The notes beneath the pieces are model-generated. The model was not told where the DNA came from and made no database searches. It saw only the letters and a list, made by a program, of their open reading frames with translations. The position numbers and the translations under genes were made by a program. From a virus, in IMG/VR virus record IMGVR_UViG_3300001533_001440, positions 1-28,458 of that record: DNA of 28,458 nt; one strand, 5' to 3'. This document shows, piece after piece, positions 1 through 5,837 of this stretch (the first letter of the stretch is position 1; every line of letters starts with the position of its first letter).

Positions 1-1
1 T

Positions 2-163
2 CATCATCACAAGGGAGACCCTCGTATTCATCAGGGAATAATTAAAAAGCGTGGAATGAAATGGTATAATAGATTAACAAAGAAAGCTAACAATCCCCCC
101 AAAGGTAGTTATGACACCTTGGGTTGGCGAGAGGAACAAATAAAAAAATTGTCAACTAAATAA
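2..163 (+). CDS. Unknown protein, 3' end only (cut by the left window edge)
   Basis: An open frame runs from the first bases of the window to a TAA at 161-163 and gives the last 53 residues of a protein that starts outside the window. The visible part is short and strongly basic, with several His, Lys and Arg residues and a KKRGMKWYNRLTKKA stretch, and has no hydrophobic segment. I do not recognise a family. It is followed by a 28-base AT-rich gap and then the next gene on the same strand, so it probably belongs to the same transcription unit. An internal ATG in the middle could in principle start a 34-residue peptide, but the open frame to the edge makes a truncated longer gene more likely. 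Confidence 0.5.
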   Translation, partial: HHHKGDPRIHQGIIKKRGMKWYNRLTKKANNPPKGSYDTLGWREEQIKKLSTK

Positions 164-191
164 ATATAATAGTAAACTAATTGTAAACAAT

Positions 192-467
192 ATGAAAACC
201 TTTAAAGCAAAAGAATACTTAAATAGGAATGATTTAGAGAAGGCTATTAAATCTGATATTGGTATTAATACAGAAAAAAATGAAATGAATGGCCATCTTG
301 TTGAGGGAACAAGAGCAGAACTTAAAAAACTTTTCTTAACAGATGAGTCTTCTTTATGGGGAATAAAGTGTAAAATAACCGATACTCCTACTACTAAAAT
401 TATTAATGACAAGTACAAATCAAAACTTAAAAAAGATGAAATACGAGACGTTAAAGATCCCAAGTGA
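192..467 (+). CDS. Hypothetical protein, 91 aa
   Basis: A complete 91-codon gene, ATG to TGA, whose product is highly charged and probably soluble. Lys and Glu are abundant, there is no signal peptide or membrane segment, and the C-terminal quarter is a Lys/Asp-rich tail. There is no purine-rich ribosome binding site before the ATG (the upstream bases are AATTGTAAACAAT), as for most genes here. The 3' end overlaps the start of the next gene in another frame. I do not recognise the family, and the position just before the chaperonin block is the only functional hint. Confidence 0.6.
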   Translation: MKTFKAKEYLNRNDLEKAIKSDIGINTEKNEMNGHLVEGTRAELKKLFLTDESSLWGIKCKITDTPTTKIINDKYKSKLKKDEIRDVKDPK

Positions 468-1242
468 TATCTTTGATGTTGTTCCAAGAAAAGAAAAGAA
501 GATGAGGGTTAGATTGATAGATGGATCAAAAGGAGATAATGGAATAGAATTAACAGAAGATGGGATTTTAGTTTACTGGAAGGATTATGATTATCCCCAG
601 AAAGGCTTAGAAATAGGCTTTATGGTATTGAAAATAAATGTTATAAAGAGAGTAATAGTAGAGTTTTTTCAGTTTGCCAAATACTTTCTTCCTTTTCTCT
701 TATTTGTCAGAAAGAAAACATTGTTAGATTTAATTGGTTCTTTTAACAGAATTGCCCAGCCAGTTTTTGGTAGGACATTTTTAAAGAAAGATTATTACTG
801 TAAGAGTGGCAAAGAGATATATAGAGCAGGAGGAGAGATAATAACAGAAATGGGAGATGATGAGAGATTGTGGGAGCTTCTTAAATACTTTTGTCATATG
901 TGGGAGTTTGATCATATGTATAGATATATAGGACAGGACTTACTTGGAGAGCTTAATCAGGAAGAGTTAAACAAAAACCCAAGGAAAGAATTACTTAGAA
1001 TAATAGATATTGGAATAAAGAGAACAAAAATTTATGATAGTTTTATTAACAGGAAGTGGAAGAAGCTAAGATTAGCAGTTAAATGGGGAATGATATTAAG
1101 AAAAGACCTGTTCAAAGAATTAATAATGTTCTTAAAGGAACTTAATTTACAAAAGGTTAAATTAGACGATGGTGATTATTGCCATTGTATTAGAAGAATA
1201 AATTATAATTTTAAAGGAAAATCAATCTATGAAAAGATTTAA
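436..1242 (+). CDS. Hypothetical protein, 268 aa, helical with one hydrophobic segment
   Basis: The frame is open from an ATG at 406. I chose the ATG at 436 because it shortens the overlap with the previous gene from 62 to 32 bases; a third candidate lies at 502. The product is rich in Lys, Arg, Ile and Leu. About 20 mainly hydrophobic and aromatic residues near positions 72-91 of this start could be a membrane-associated helix. The rest looks alpha-helical, with two Cys/His-containing stretches (one reading WEFDHMYRY, and CHCI near the C-terminus). I recognise no family. It overlaps the chaperonin gene by 14 bases, suggesting translational coupling and perhaps a related job, but that is inference. 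Confidence 0.55.
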   Translation: MKYETLKIPSDIFDVVPRKEKKMRVRLIDGSKGDNGIELTEDGILVYWKDYDYPQKGLEIGFMVLKINVIKRVIVEFFQFAKYFLPFLLFVRKKTLLDLIGSFNRIAQPVFGRTFLKKDYYCKSGKEIYRAGGEIITEMGDDERLWELLKYFCHMWEFDHMYRYIGQDLLGELNQEELNKNPRKELLRIIDIGIKRTKIYDSFINRKWKKLRLAVKWGMILRKDLFKELIMFLKELNLQKVKLDDGDYCHCIRRINYNFKGKSIYEKI

Positions 1243-2773
1243 ACTAATAGAGCGTGGGCCTTCTGCTCGTAAGAAATTGAAGGCAGGAATGAATAAAGTA
1301 TATGATGTTGTCCGGGATACTCTTGGCCCGGCCGGGAGAAACGTAGTAATTGAAGAGAAGGCTCCTAAGAAGCCAACAATTACCAATGACGGTATATCCA
1401 TTGCCAAGAGAATGGTTTTAAAGGATGAGTTTGAAGATCTGGGAGGTCAGATACTTGTGAATGCTGCTTTAAAAACAAATGATAAGGTAGGTGACGGAAC
1501 TACTACTTCTATGATTTTAGGCATGAATATTATCAACGAGGCACTAAAAGATGTTGGAGATCAGGAACTGGATATTAGTGTCAAAGCCAATGTAATGGAT
1601 ATTAAAAGAAAAATAGACGAAGGCAGGATCAAGGTTCTGGAAGAGCTTGATAAAATGAAAAAGCCAGTTAAAGACTTAAAAGAATTAATTCAGGTTGCCA
1701 CTGCTGCCGTAGAAGATCCTAATATGGGAAGGGTAATAGCAGAAATGATAGATAAGATAGGAGTAGATGGCTATATTACGGTAGAATCAGGGTTTAAAGA
1801 CATAGTAATTCCAGAAACAATACAGGGAATGAAGCTTCCTGTCAGTTATCTTGACTCTATTCTTGCTACTAATGACAGAAAAGAAGCTATTCTTGAAGAT
1901 ATAAGAATTCTTGTTACCAATAATGAGATAGAAAAACAAAAGGATTTGATTCCTATTATGAGTAAATTACTCAAAGAGGGTATTCAGCAGTTAGTTGTTT
2001 TTGCTCCTAAGTTTGATAAACCTGTAAAGCCATTAATTTATTTTAATATTTCAAATGGGAAGTTTTATACATTAGCTATAAAATCAGCGTCATTAACCGA
2101 TGAACAATTTGAAGACTTAGCTATTTATACCGGAGCTAAGTTTTTTGATAAGAGACAGGGAAGCGCTGGAGAATTAGGAGATAATGTTTCAATTCAGGAT
2201 CTGGGAAAGGCACAGAAAGTAAGGGTTAGTGAAGATGATACAGTAATTATTGGAGGAAAAGGAAAACCGTCAGAAGTTAAAGCTCATATTGAGAAGCTTA
2301 AGGGAAACTTAGAAGAAGAAAAAACAAAGCCATTTCAAAATAAAATTAAACAACGCATTGCCTCTATGTCAAGCGGTGTAGGAATGATTAGAGTTGGGGC
2401 CAAGACAGACGTAGAGAGAAACTATATCCGCTTAAAGGTTGAGGATGGAGTATATGCTACCAAGGCCGCTGTTGAGGATGGGGTAGTTCCTGGTGGTGGT
2501 CTTGCTCTTAAAAAGGTTGCAGAAAAACTACCTAAAAATGTATTAACAGAAGCACTAAAGTCTCCATATAATCAGATACAGGAGAATGCTGGAGGAAAAT
2601 TAAAGATTGGTAAGGATATTTTAGATCCAGTTAAAGTGGTAAAGGTTGCTTTTGAAAATGCTTGTTCTATGGCATCAGTATTTATCACTACTGAATCAGC
2701 AATTGTTAATGAGTGCAGGGATTTGGAGGATAACTTCAAAGAGTCAATGGAAAAGATAGTACAGGGAAGATGA
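1229..2773 (+). CDS. groEL: Phage-encoded GroEL-like chaperonin (group I, divergent, 514 aa)
   Basis: GroEL forms rings that fold proteins in an ATP-driven cycle; viral copies are usually thought to help fold capsid or other phage proteins. Seen here: TLGPAGRNVV (31-40), TITNDGISIA (50-59) with the catalytic-type Asp54, VGDGTTTS (87-94) with Asp89, and VEDGVYATKAAVEDGVVPGGG-like sequence (404-424) with Asp406. These match the three ATPase aspartates of E. coli GroEL (52, 87, 398). An apical domain lies at about 190-370. Oddities: about 25 residues are missing between ENAG (452-455) and DILDP (463-467), where E. coli GroEL carries the GYNA adenine-contacting loop. The Gly/Met-rich C-terminal tail is absent, and no GroES gene is in the window. 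AAAGGAA lies 8 bases before the ATG, one of the few good ribosome binding sites here. The family is certain; the mechanism is not. Confidence 0.95.
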   Translation: MKRFKLIERGPSARKKLKAGMNKVYDVVRDTLGPAGRNVVIEEKAPKKPTITNDGISIAKRMVLKDEFEDLGGQILVNAALKTNDKVGDGTTTSMILGMNIINEALKDVGDQELDISVKANVMDIKRKIDEGRIKVLEELDKMKKPVKDLKELIQVATAAVEDPNMGRVIAEMIDKIGVDGYITVESGFKDIVIPETIQGMKLPVSYLDSILATNDRKEAILEDIRILVTNNEIEKQKDLIPIMSKLLKEGIQQLVVFAPKFDKPVKPLIYFNISNGKFYTLAIKSASLTDEQFEDLAIYTGAKFFDKRQGSAGELGDNVSIQDLGKAQKVRVSEDDTVIIGGKGKPSEVKAHIEKLKGNLEEEKTKPFQNKIKQRIASMSSGVGMIRVGAKTDVERNYIRLKVEDGVYATKAAVEDGVVPGGGLALKKVAEKLPKNVLTEALKSPYNQIQENAGGKLKIGKDILDPVKVVKVAFENACSMASVFITTESAIVNECRDLEDNFKESMEKIVQGR

Positions 2774-2958
2774 AAAAGAACTGGAAAGAGTCAGAATTAA
2801 TGATGAACCCGATAATGACGCCTTCCAGAAGAAAGGCAATCAAGACAATAATGAGAAGGAGAAATGTTTCTTTTGAAGATGCTATGAAAATACAAGCTAA
2901 AGCAATAACAAGAGAACAAAACAATGCCATTACCAAGTCCATCAAAAAAAGAGGATAA
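2770..2958 (+). CDS. Small basic protein, 62 aa
   Basis: Begins with an ATGA overlap on the chaperonin stop codon, so translation is probably coupled. The product is short and strongly basic (PSRRKAIKTIMRRRN in the middle) and predicted helical, with no signal or membrane segment. It is not GroES: that protein is about 95 residues of beta structure with a mobile loop, none of which is seen. A nucleic-acid or capsid-associated role is possible from the charge alone, but I do not recognise the family. Its end overlaps the next small gene by 35 bases in a different frame. Confidence 0.55.
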   Translation: MKKNWKESELMMNPIMTPSRRKAIKTIMRRRNVSFEDAMKIQAKAITREQNNAITKSIKKRG

Positions 2959-3070
2959 AAATAAATTTATTTCCCGTTGTATGTCAAACAAAAACATACA
3001 GAAAGAGTTCCCAAGCAGAGATCAAAGAGTTGCTGTTTGCCATAGCCAATGGAGAAAAAGAAAAAAATGA
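2924..3070 (+). CDS. Conserved small phage protein, 48 aa (FISRCM / QRVAVCHSQW type)
   Basis: A short complete gene with the pattern MPLPSPSKKEDKNKFISRC, then EFPSRDQRVAVC and SQWRKRKK. From memory, this arrangement (MPLP..., F.SRCM, FP...QR.AVC.S.W) is a small family found widely in phage genomes, often near terminase or head genes and sometimes fused ahead of prohead proteases. Two conserved cysteines are in the expected places (residues 19 and 36). No function is established that I know of; the Cys pair could bind metal. It overlaps the previous gene by 35 bases and the next by ATGA, and it ends in an A-rich run (AAAAAAA at 3061-3067) just before the stop. Confidence 0.75.
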   Translation: MPLPSPSKKEDKNKFISRCMSNKNIQKEFPSRDQRVAVCHSQWRKRKK

Positions 3071-3192
3071 AAACTATTAAAGATATATTCTGGTTAATAA
3101 TAGGGTTAATCTGTTTTATCCCAGTAATGTTTATTATTTTAATGGGGTTTATTTATGAAAAGTGTGTTTATAGAACGAAAAAAGTTAATTGA
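3067..3192 (+). CDS. Small single-pass membrane protein, 41 aa
   Basis: Starts by ATGA overlap with the previous stop. It encodes a 41-residue peptide with a short basic N-terminus (MKTIKD), then about 20 hydrophobic residues (FWLIIGLICFIPVMFIILMG) and a basic C-terminal tail. This is a clear single transmembrane helix. Small one-helix proteins in phage late regions are often holins, antiholins or spanin parts, but nothing beyond size and topology supports that here. It overlaps the next membrane peptide gene by 38 bases in another frame. Confidence 0.55.
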   Translation: MKTIKDIFWLIIGLICFIPVMFIILMGFIYEKCVYRTKKVN

Positions 3193-3307
3193 AATAACAG
3201 GTATAGCAACTTGGTTTGGATGGATGTTAGCTGGAGTAGCAGGATACTGGTTATTAGCAATACCATTATTTATTATCAGTGTTTTAATAGTATTAATCAG
3301 GTTATAA
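3155..3307 (+). CDS. Small membrane protein, 50 aa
   Basis: A 50-residue product with a charged N-terminus (MKSVFIERKKLIEI) followed by about 33 mainly hydrophobic residues containing Gly and Trp (ATWFGWMLAGVAGYWLLAIP and on). That is enough for one long or two short membrane helices. The gene lies inside the 3' part of the previous membrane gene in a different frame, and its TAA shares one base with the ATG of the terminase small-subunit candidate (TAATG). A holin-like role is possible but unproven; it is placed directly before the packaging genes. Confidence 0.55.
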   Translation: MKSVFIERKKLIEITGIATWFGWMLAGVAGYWLLAIPLFIISVLIVLIRL

Positions 3308-3705
3308 TGGATAATAACAAAACAAAAGAAGAAGAAAGTCAAGAGGTAAAAACAGAGAAGAAAGCAGTGAAAGCGGTGAAGGAGGACAATTTAACGCCTT
3401 GGAAACCTGGAGAGTCAGGCAATCCAATGGGAAGGCCAAAAGGAAGTAAGAATTTTAGTACTAAATTTAAGCAGGCAGTAGAAGTAATAGCAAAAAGCGA
3501 GGAAAAGTCAGTTGATGAAGCGATGTTAGAGATATTTAAAACTGCTTATGATCAGGCAAAGAAAGGAAACTTTAATTACTTCAAAGATTTAATGGACAGA
3601 GTATATGGTAAACCAGTTCAAAGAATAGATGCTAAGAGCGAGGTAAGAGAGGTTTCGATAGTTAAATTTGTAGATGGTATGAGGAAAATAGCCGATGAAG
3701 AGTAA
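3307..3705 (+). CDS. Putative terminase small subunit (DUF5681-like)
   Basis: The small terminase recognises phage DNA and hands it to the large subunit. Evidence: position directly before the large terminase, suitable size (132 aa), a Lys/Glu-rich N-terminus, and the motif WKPGESGNPMGRPKGS (residues 29-44). That motif is the signature I associate with DUF5681, common in phage and mobile-element proteins beside terminases. The start at 3307 was chosen because it joins the preceding gene by TAATG; the frame is open back to an ATG at 3211, but those codons lie inside the upstream membrane gene. The C-terminal half looks helical, with a VYGKPVQRIDAKSEV segment. It overlaps the large terminase by 11 bases. 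Confidence 0.7.
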   Translation: MDNNKTKEEESQEVKTEKKAVKAVKEDNLTPWKPGESGNPMGRPKGSKNFSTKFKQAVEVIAKSEEKSVDEAMLEIFKTAYDQAKKGNFNYFKDLMDRVYGKPVQRIDAKSEVREVSIVKFVDGMRKIADEE

Positions 3706-5101
3706 ATACTCACAAATTGTTAGTCATAATTTCAGGAATAGTGAAGGAGAACCATTTGAATTAACTCCAAGTCAGGAGGATATATTTAGAATTATATTTA
3801 CAAGAAGATATCCAAGAGTTCAATGTATTACTTATACCCAGTTCGGCAAGTCTGATGTTTCAGCAATATCTGCCTTAAGCAGAGTAACTGTCTTTCCAGA
3901 GAAGTGGGCAATAGTAGCGCCTTCAACAAAGAAAGCAGGAATTATAATGGGATATATCATTGATCATATCTTTGATAATCCTGTATTTAGACAGCAGTTT
4001 AAAATAAAAGAAGGAGAAGATATAGAAAGAATAAGAAGAGAGAGAAGAAAGGATTATGTTACCTTTAACTTGGGCAGGGGAGAAATAGGAGGAGTTTATA
4101 CTTTATCTACTGAAGGCAAGAGAACAAAAGATGTATTAGATGCTATTATGGGATTTGGAGCAAAGAATATAGTGTTAGATGAGAGTTCCCTTATTTCAGA
4201 TCAGCAGTATGCAGGAGTAAAGCGTATGCTGGGAGGTCATAAAGACAATTTTCTGTTTGAAATAGGAAACCCGTTTAGAAGAAATCATTTCCTGAGAACA
4301 TGGAGAGATCCAAACTATCATCATATTTTAGTGGATTATAAGCAGGGGATTAAAGAGGGAAGAATAACAGAGGAGTTTATTGATGAGATGAGAAGAGAAA
4401 AGTTCTTTGATATTATGTATGAGTGTAAGTTCCCGGAAGAGGAGGCGATAGATACAAAAGGATATATGTCCCTGGTGACAGAAGCAGATCTTGATAGAGC
4501 TTATGTAGAGGATATTAAGATATTCGGAAGATTAAGGATGGGAGTTGATGTTGGAGGAGGAGGTTCGGGTAAATCAGTAATCTGTTTAAGGGGAACAAAT
4601 GGAGCAAGAATACCGTATAGTGAGCGTAGTTCTGACACAATGAGTCTTGTAGGAGAGACATTAAAGTTTAAAGATATGTATGGTGTAAAAGCAGAAGAGA
4701 TATTTGTTGATGCTATTGGAGTGGGAAAAGGTGTTTCTGATAGATTAAACGAGCATTTTGCCATTGATTTCAAGAAAGTAAACAGAGTTGTCTGGGGGAG
4801 TAAGCCTTATAAAGAGGATTTTATCAATTCAAAAGCAGAGAGTTTCTGGGGCCTAAAAGAGTGGATTAGAAATGGTAAGTTGGTAAGACACAAAGGCTGG
4901 GAGGAGCTTTTAAATATAAAATACAAGATACAGTCAGACAAAAAGGTGAAGATAATATCAAAGGAGGATTTAATAAGAGAGGGTATTCCTTCTCCTGATC
5001 ACGCTGACGCTTTGGCATTAACATTTAGTAAGCCAATGTCTTTTACAAACAAACCTAAAACATTCCGGCCCAATATAACGGGGATTGGAAGAACAAGATG
5101 A
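3695..5101 (+). CDS. terL: Terminase large subunit (ATPase and nuclease)
   Basis: Motor that pumps DNA into the prohead and cuts it. Of 468 residues, the ATPase half has a degenerate Walker A, TQFGKSD (48-54), a Walker B with hydrophobic residues ending in Asp162-Glu163 (IVLDESS), and a GNPF coupling-type motif at 191-194. The nuclease half shows the RNase H-like acidic set: Asp285 in GVDVGGGG, Asp339 in FVDAIGVG, and Asp435/Asp438 in PDHADALAL. The length is normal for the family. GAGGA lies 9 to 13 bases before the ATG. It overlaps the small-terminase candidate by 11 bases and the next gene by ATGA, so packaging genes are co-translated. Confidence 0.95.
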   Translation: MKSKYSQIVSHNFRNSEGEPFELTPSQEDIFRIIFTRRYPRVQCITYTQFGKSDVSAISALSRVTVFPEKWAIVAPSTKKAGIIMGYIIDHIFDNPVFRQQFKIKEGEDIERIRRERRKDYVTFNLGRGEIGGVYTLSTEGKRTKDVLDAIMGFGAKNIVLDESSLISDQQYAGVKRMLGGHKDNFLFEIGNPFRRNHFLRTWRDPNYHHILVDYKQGIKEGRITEEFIDEMRREKFFDIMYECKFPEEEAIDTKGYMSLVTEADLDRAYVEDIKIFGRLRMGVDVGGGGSGKSVICLRGTNGARIPYSERSSDTMSLVGETLKFKDMYGVKAEEIFVDAIGVGKGVSDRLNEHFAIDFKKVNRVVWGSKPYKEDFINSKAESFWGLKEWIRNGKLVRHKGWEELLNIKYKIQSDKKVKIISKEDLIREGIPSPDHADALALTFSKPMSFTNKPKTFRPNITGIGRTR

Positions 5102-5550
5102 AACATCCAATTGTAGCTTTATCATTTGGCAAAGGGAAAGCTAATGAGTGTATATCTGCAAGTGTATATTATTTTTTACGCTTATTTAAAAATGAGGGAT
5201 ATCAATTGATACTACAAGAGGAGGTCGCTGATTCCTTTAAAAATTCTAAGGTTATTTCAAAACATCGCTGTCCGGGAAAGTATTTAGATACCTATGAGGT
5301 ATTGTCTCAGGCAAAAGAATACCTATGTGAAACGCCAACGATCATATTAATAGCCCATCCAGATCATCTTCCAAGGACAATAAGAACAGCAAAGATGCTT
5401 GGTTTCAAGGTAATACCCATTCCTTCTGTAAGATGTTATGATAAAAAAGATGCTCAATGGTGGGTAAGAGGACGTGTCAGGTTCTTTTTCTGGAATATAA
5501 TAGCTAATTTATCTTTATTATGGAGGAGAATAAACAAAAGATCTCTTTAA
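5098..5550 (+). CDS. YdcF/ElyC/SanA (DUF218)-like protein
   Basis: A 150-residue product whose second half reads TIILIAHPDHLPRTIRTAKM (81-100) then LGFKVIPIPS. This matches the conserved strand-HxPR-helix of DUF218 proteins, where cellular members typically read S.HMPRA. A DTYEV segment (64-68) sits where that family has its T.EN motif. The usual Gly-rich N-terminal loop is weak, so this is a small or divergent member. Cellular relatives act in envelope or peptidoglycan-related processes, mostly poorly defined. The C-terminus (WWVRGRVRFFFWNIIANLSL) is amphipathic and could touch membrane. It is coupled by ATGA to the terminase gene. Function in the phage is unknown. Confidence 0.6.
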   Translation: MKHPIVALSFGKGKANECISASVYYFLRLFKNEGYQLILQEEVADSFKNSKVISKHRCPGKYLDTYEVLSQAKEYLCETPTIILIAHPDHLPRTIRTAKMLGFKVIPIPSVRCYDKKDAQWWVRGRVRFFFWNIIANLSLLWRRINKRSL

Positions 5551-5738
5551 CAGAGAAGCAGAGTATAGTTTTTAACTGGTTTTACAGGTATTATCCTATC
5601 TGGGAGAAGGTATATTATGATAAGGAAGTGATGGGAGTTACCTTGCATTTGAAAGAGAACAAAGATATAGGGAAGGTTCAATTAAATGTTTTTCCCCGTG
5701 AGGAAGGGAAAAAAGACTTGACAAAAAATATAGAATAA
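5520..5738 (+). CDS. Hypothetical protein, 72 aa
   Basis: Starts 31 bases inside the end of the previous gene, in another frame, and encodes a soluble, charged protein. An aromatic patch (IVFNWFYRYYPIWEKVYYD, residues 16-34) is followed by a short beta-like segment and a Lys-rich tail. No recognised domain, signal peptide or membrane helix. Its last codons contain the -35 element of the promoter that follows, so its 3' end is also regulatory DNA. Function unknown. Confidence 0.55.
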   Translation: MEENKQKISLTEKQSIVFNWFYRYYPIWEKVYYDKEVMGVTLHLKENKDIGKVQLNVFPREEGKKDLTKNIE

Positions 5739-5745
5739 ATATAAT
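5718..5745 (+). promoter_or_regulatory. Sigma70-type promoter upstream of the portal gene
   Basis: Perfect TTGACA at 5718-5723, a 16-base spacer and perfect TATAAT at 5740-5745. Transcription should start near 5752. It is the best promoter match I found in the window and sits at the boundary between the packaging and head genes. The product would begin with a leader of about 86 bases that contains the hairpin described next. Confidence 0.75.
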
Positions 5746-5768
5746 GTAATAAAGGCCCTATCGTAAGA

Positions 5769-5830
5769 AGAGGGGTGTAAATATTATGTTGATTTATGTC
5801 AGCATACATTTGCACCTCTCTTTATTTTTT
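5769..5830 (+). terminator. Long hairpin with T-tract (terminator, attenuator or leader structure)
   Basis: The left arm from 5769 (AGAGGGGTGTAAAT) pairs with the right arm ending at 5821 (ATTTGCACCTCTCT), 14 pairs with two G-U wobbles. After one mismatch and a bulge, the stem continues through TATGTTGAT/GTCAGCATA-type pairing to a four-base loop near 5794-5797. A T-rich run (TTATTTTTT, 5822-5830) follows directly, as in an intrinsic terminator. It lies downstream of the promoter at 5718-5745 and 7 bases before the portal ATG. It could stop that promoter's transcripts to give a small RNA of about 80 bases, act as an attenuator, or terminate the packaging operon. Confidence 0.65.
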
Positions 5831-5837
5831 AAATATT

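Noticed and set aside
149-170. Promoter TTGTCA ... TATAAT before the gene at 192
   Set aside because: The spacer is only 10 bases, far too short, so the TATAAT is probably chance in AT-rich sequence.
152-487. Open frame on the - strand with hydrophobic, Ser/Phe-rich translation
   Set aside because: It is antisense to two + strand genes, its composition is what reversed Lys-rich coding sequence gives, and no neighbouring gene is on the - strand.
2770-2958. GroES partner of the chaperonin
   Set aside because: The product is 62 residues, strongly basic and helical, without the beta-barrel or mobile-loop pattern of GroES.
3211-3306. N-terminal extension of the small-terminase candidate
   Set aside because: These codons lie inside the membrane-peptide gene, and the TAATG junction at 3305-3309 gives a better start.
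5796-5837. N-terminal extension of the portal protein
   Set aside because: The ATG lies inside the loop of the terminator-like hairpin and the extra residues (MSAYICTSLYFLNI) do not look like a portal start.
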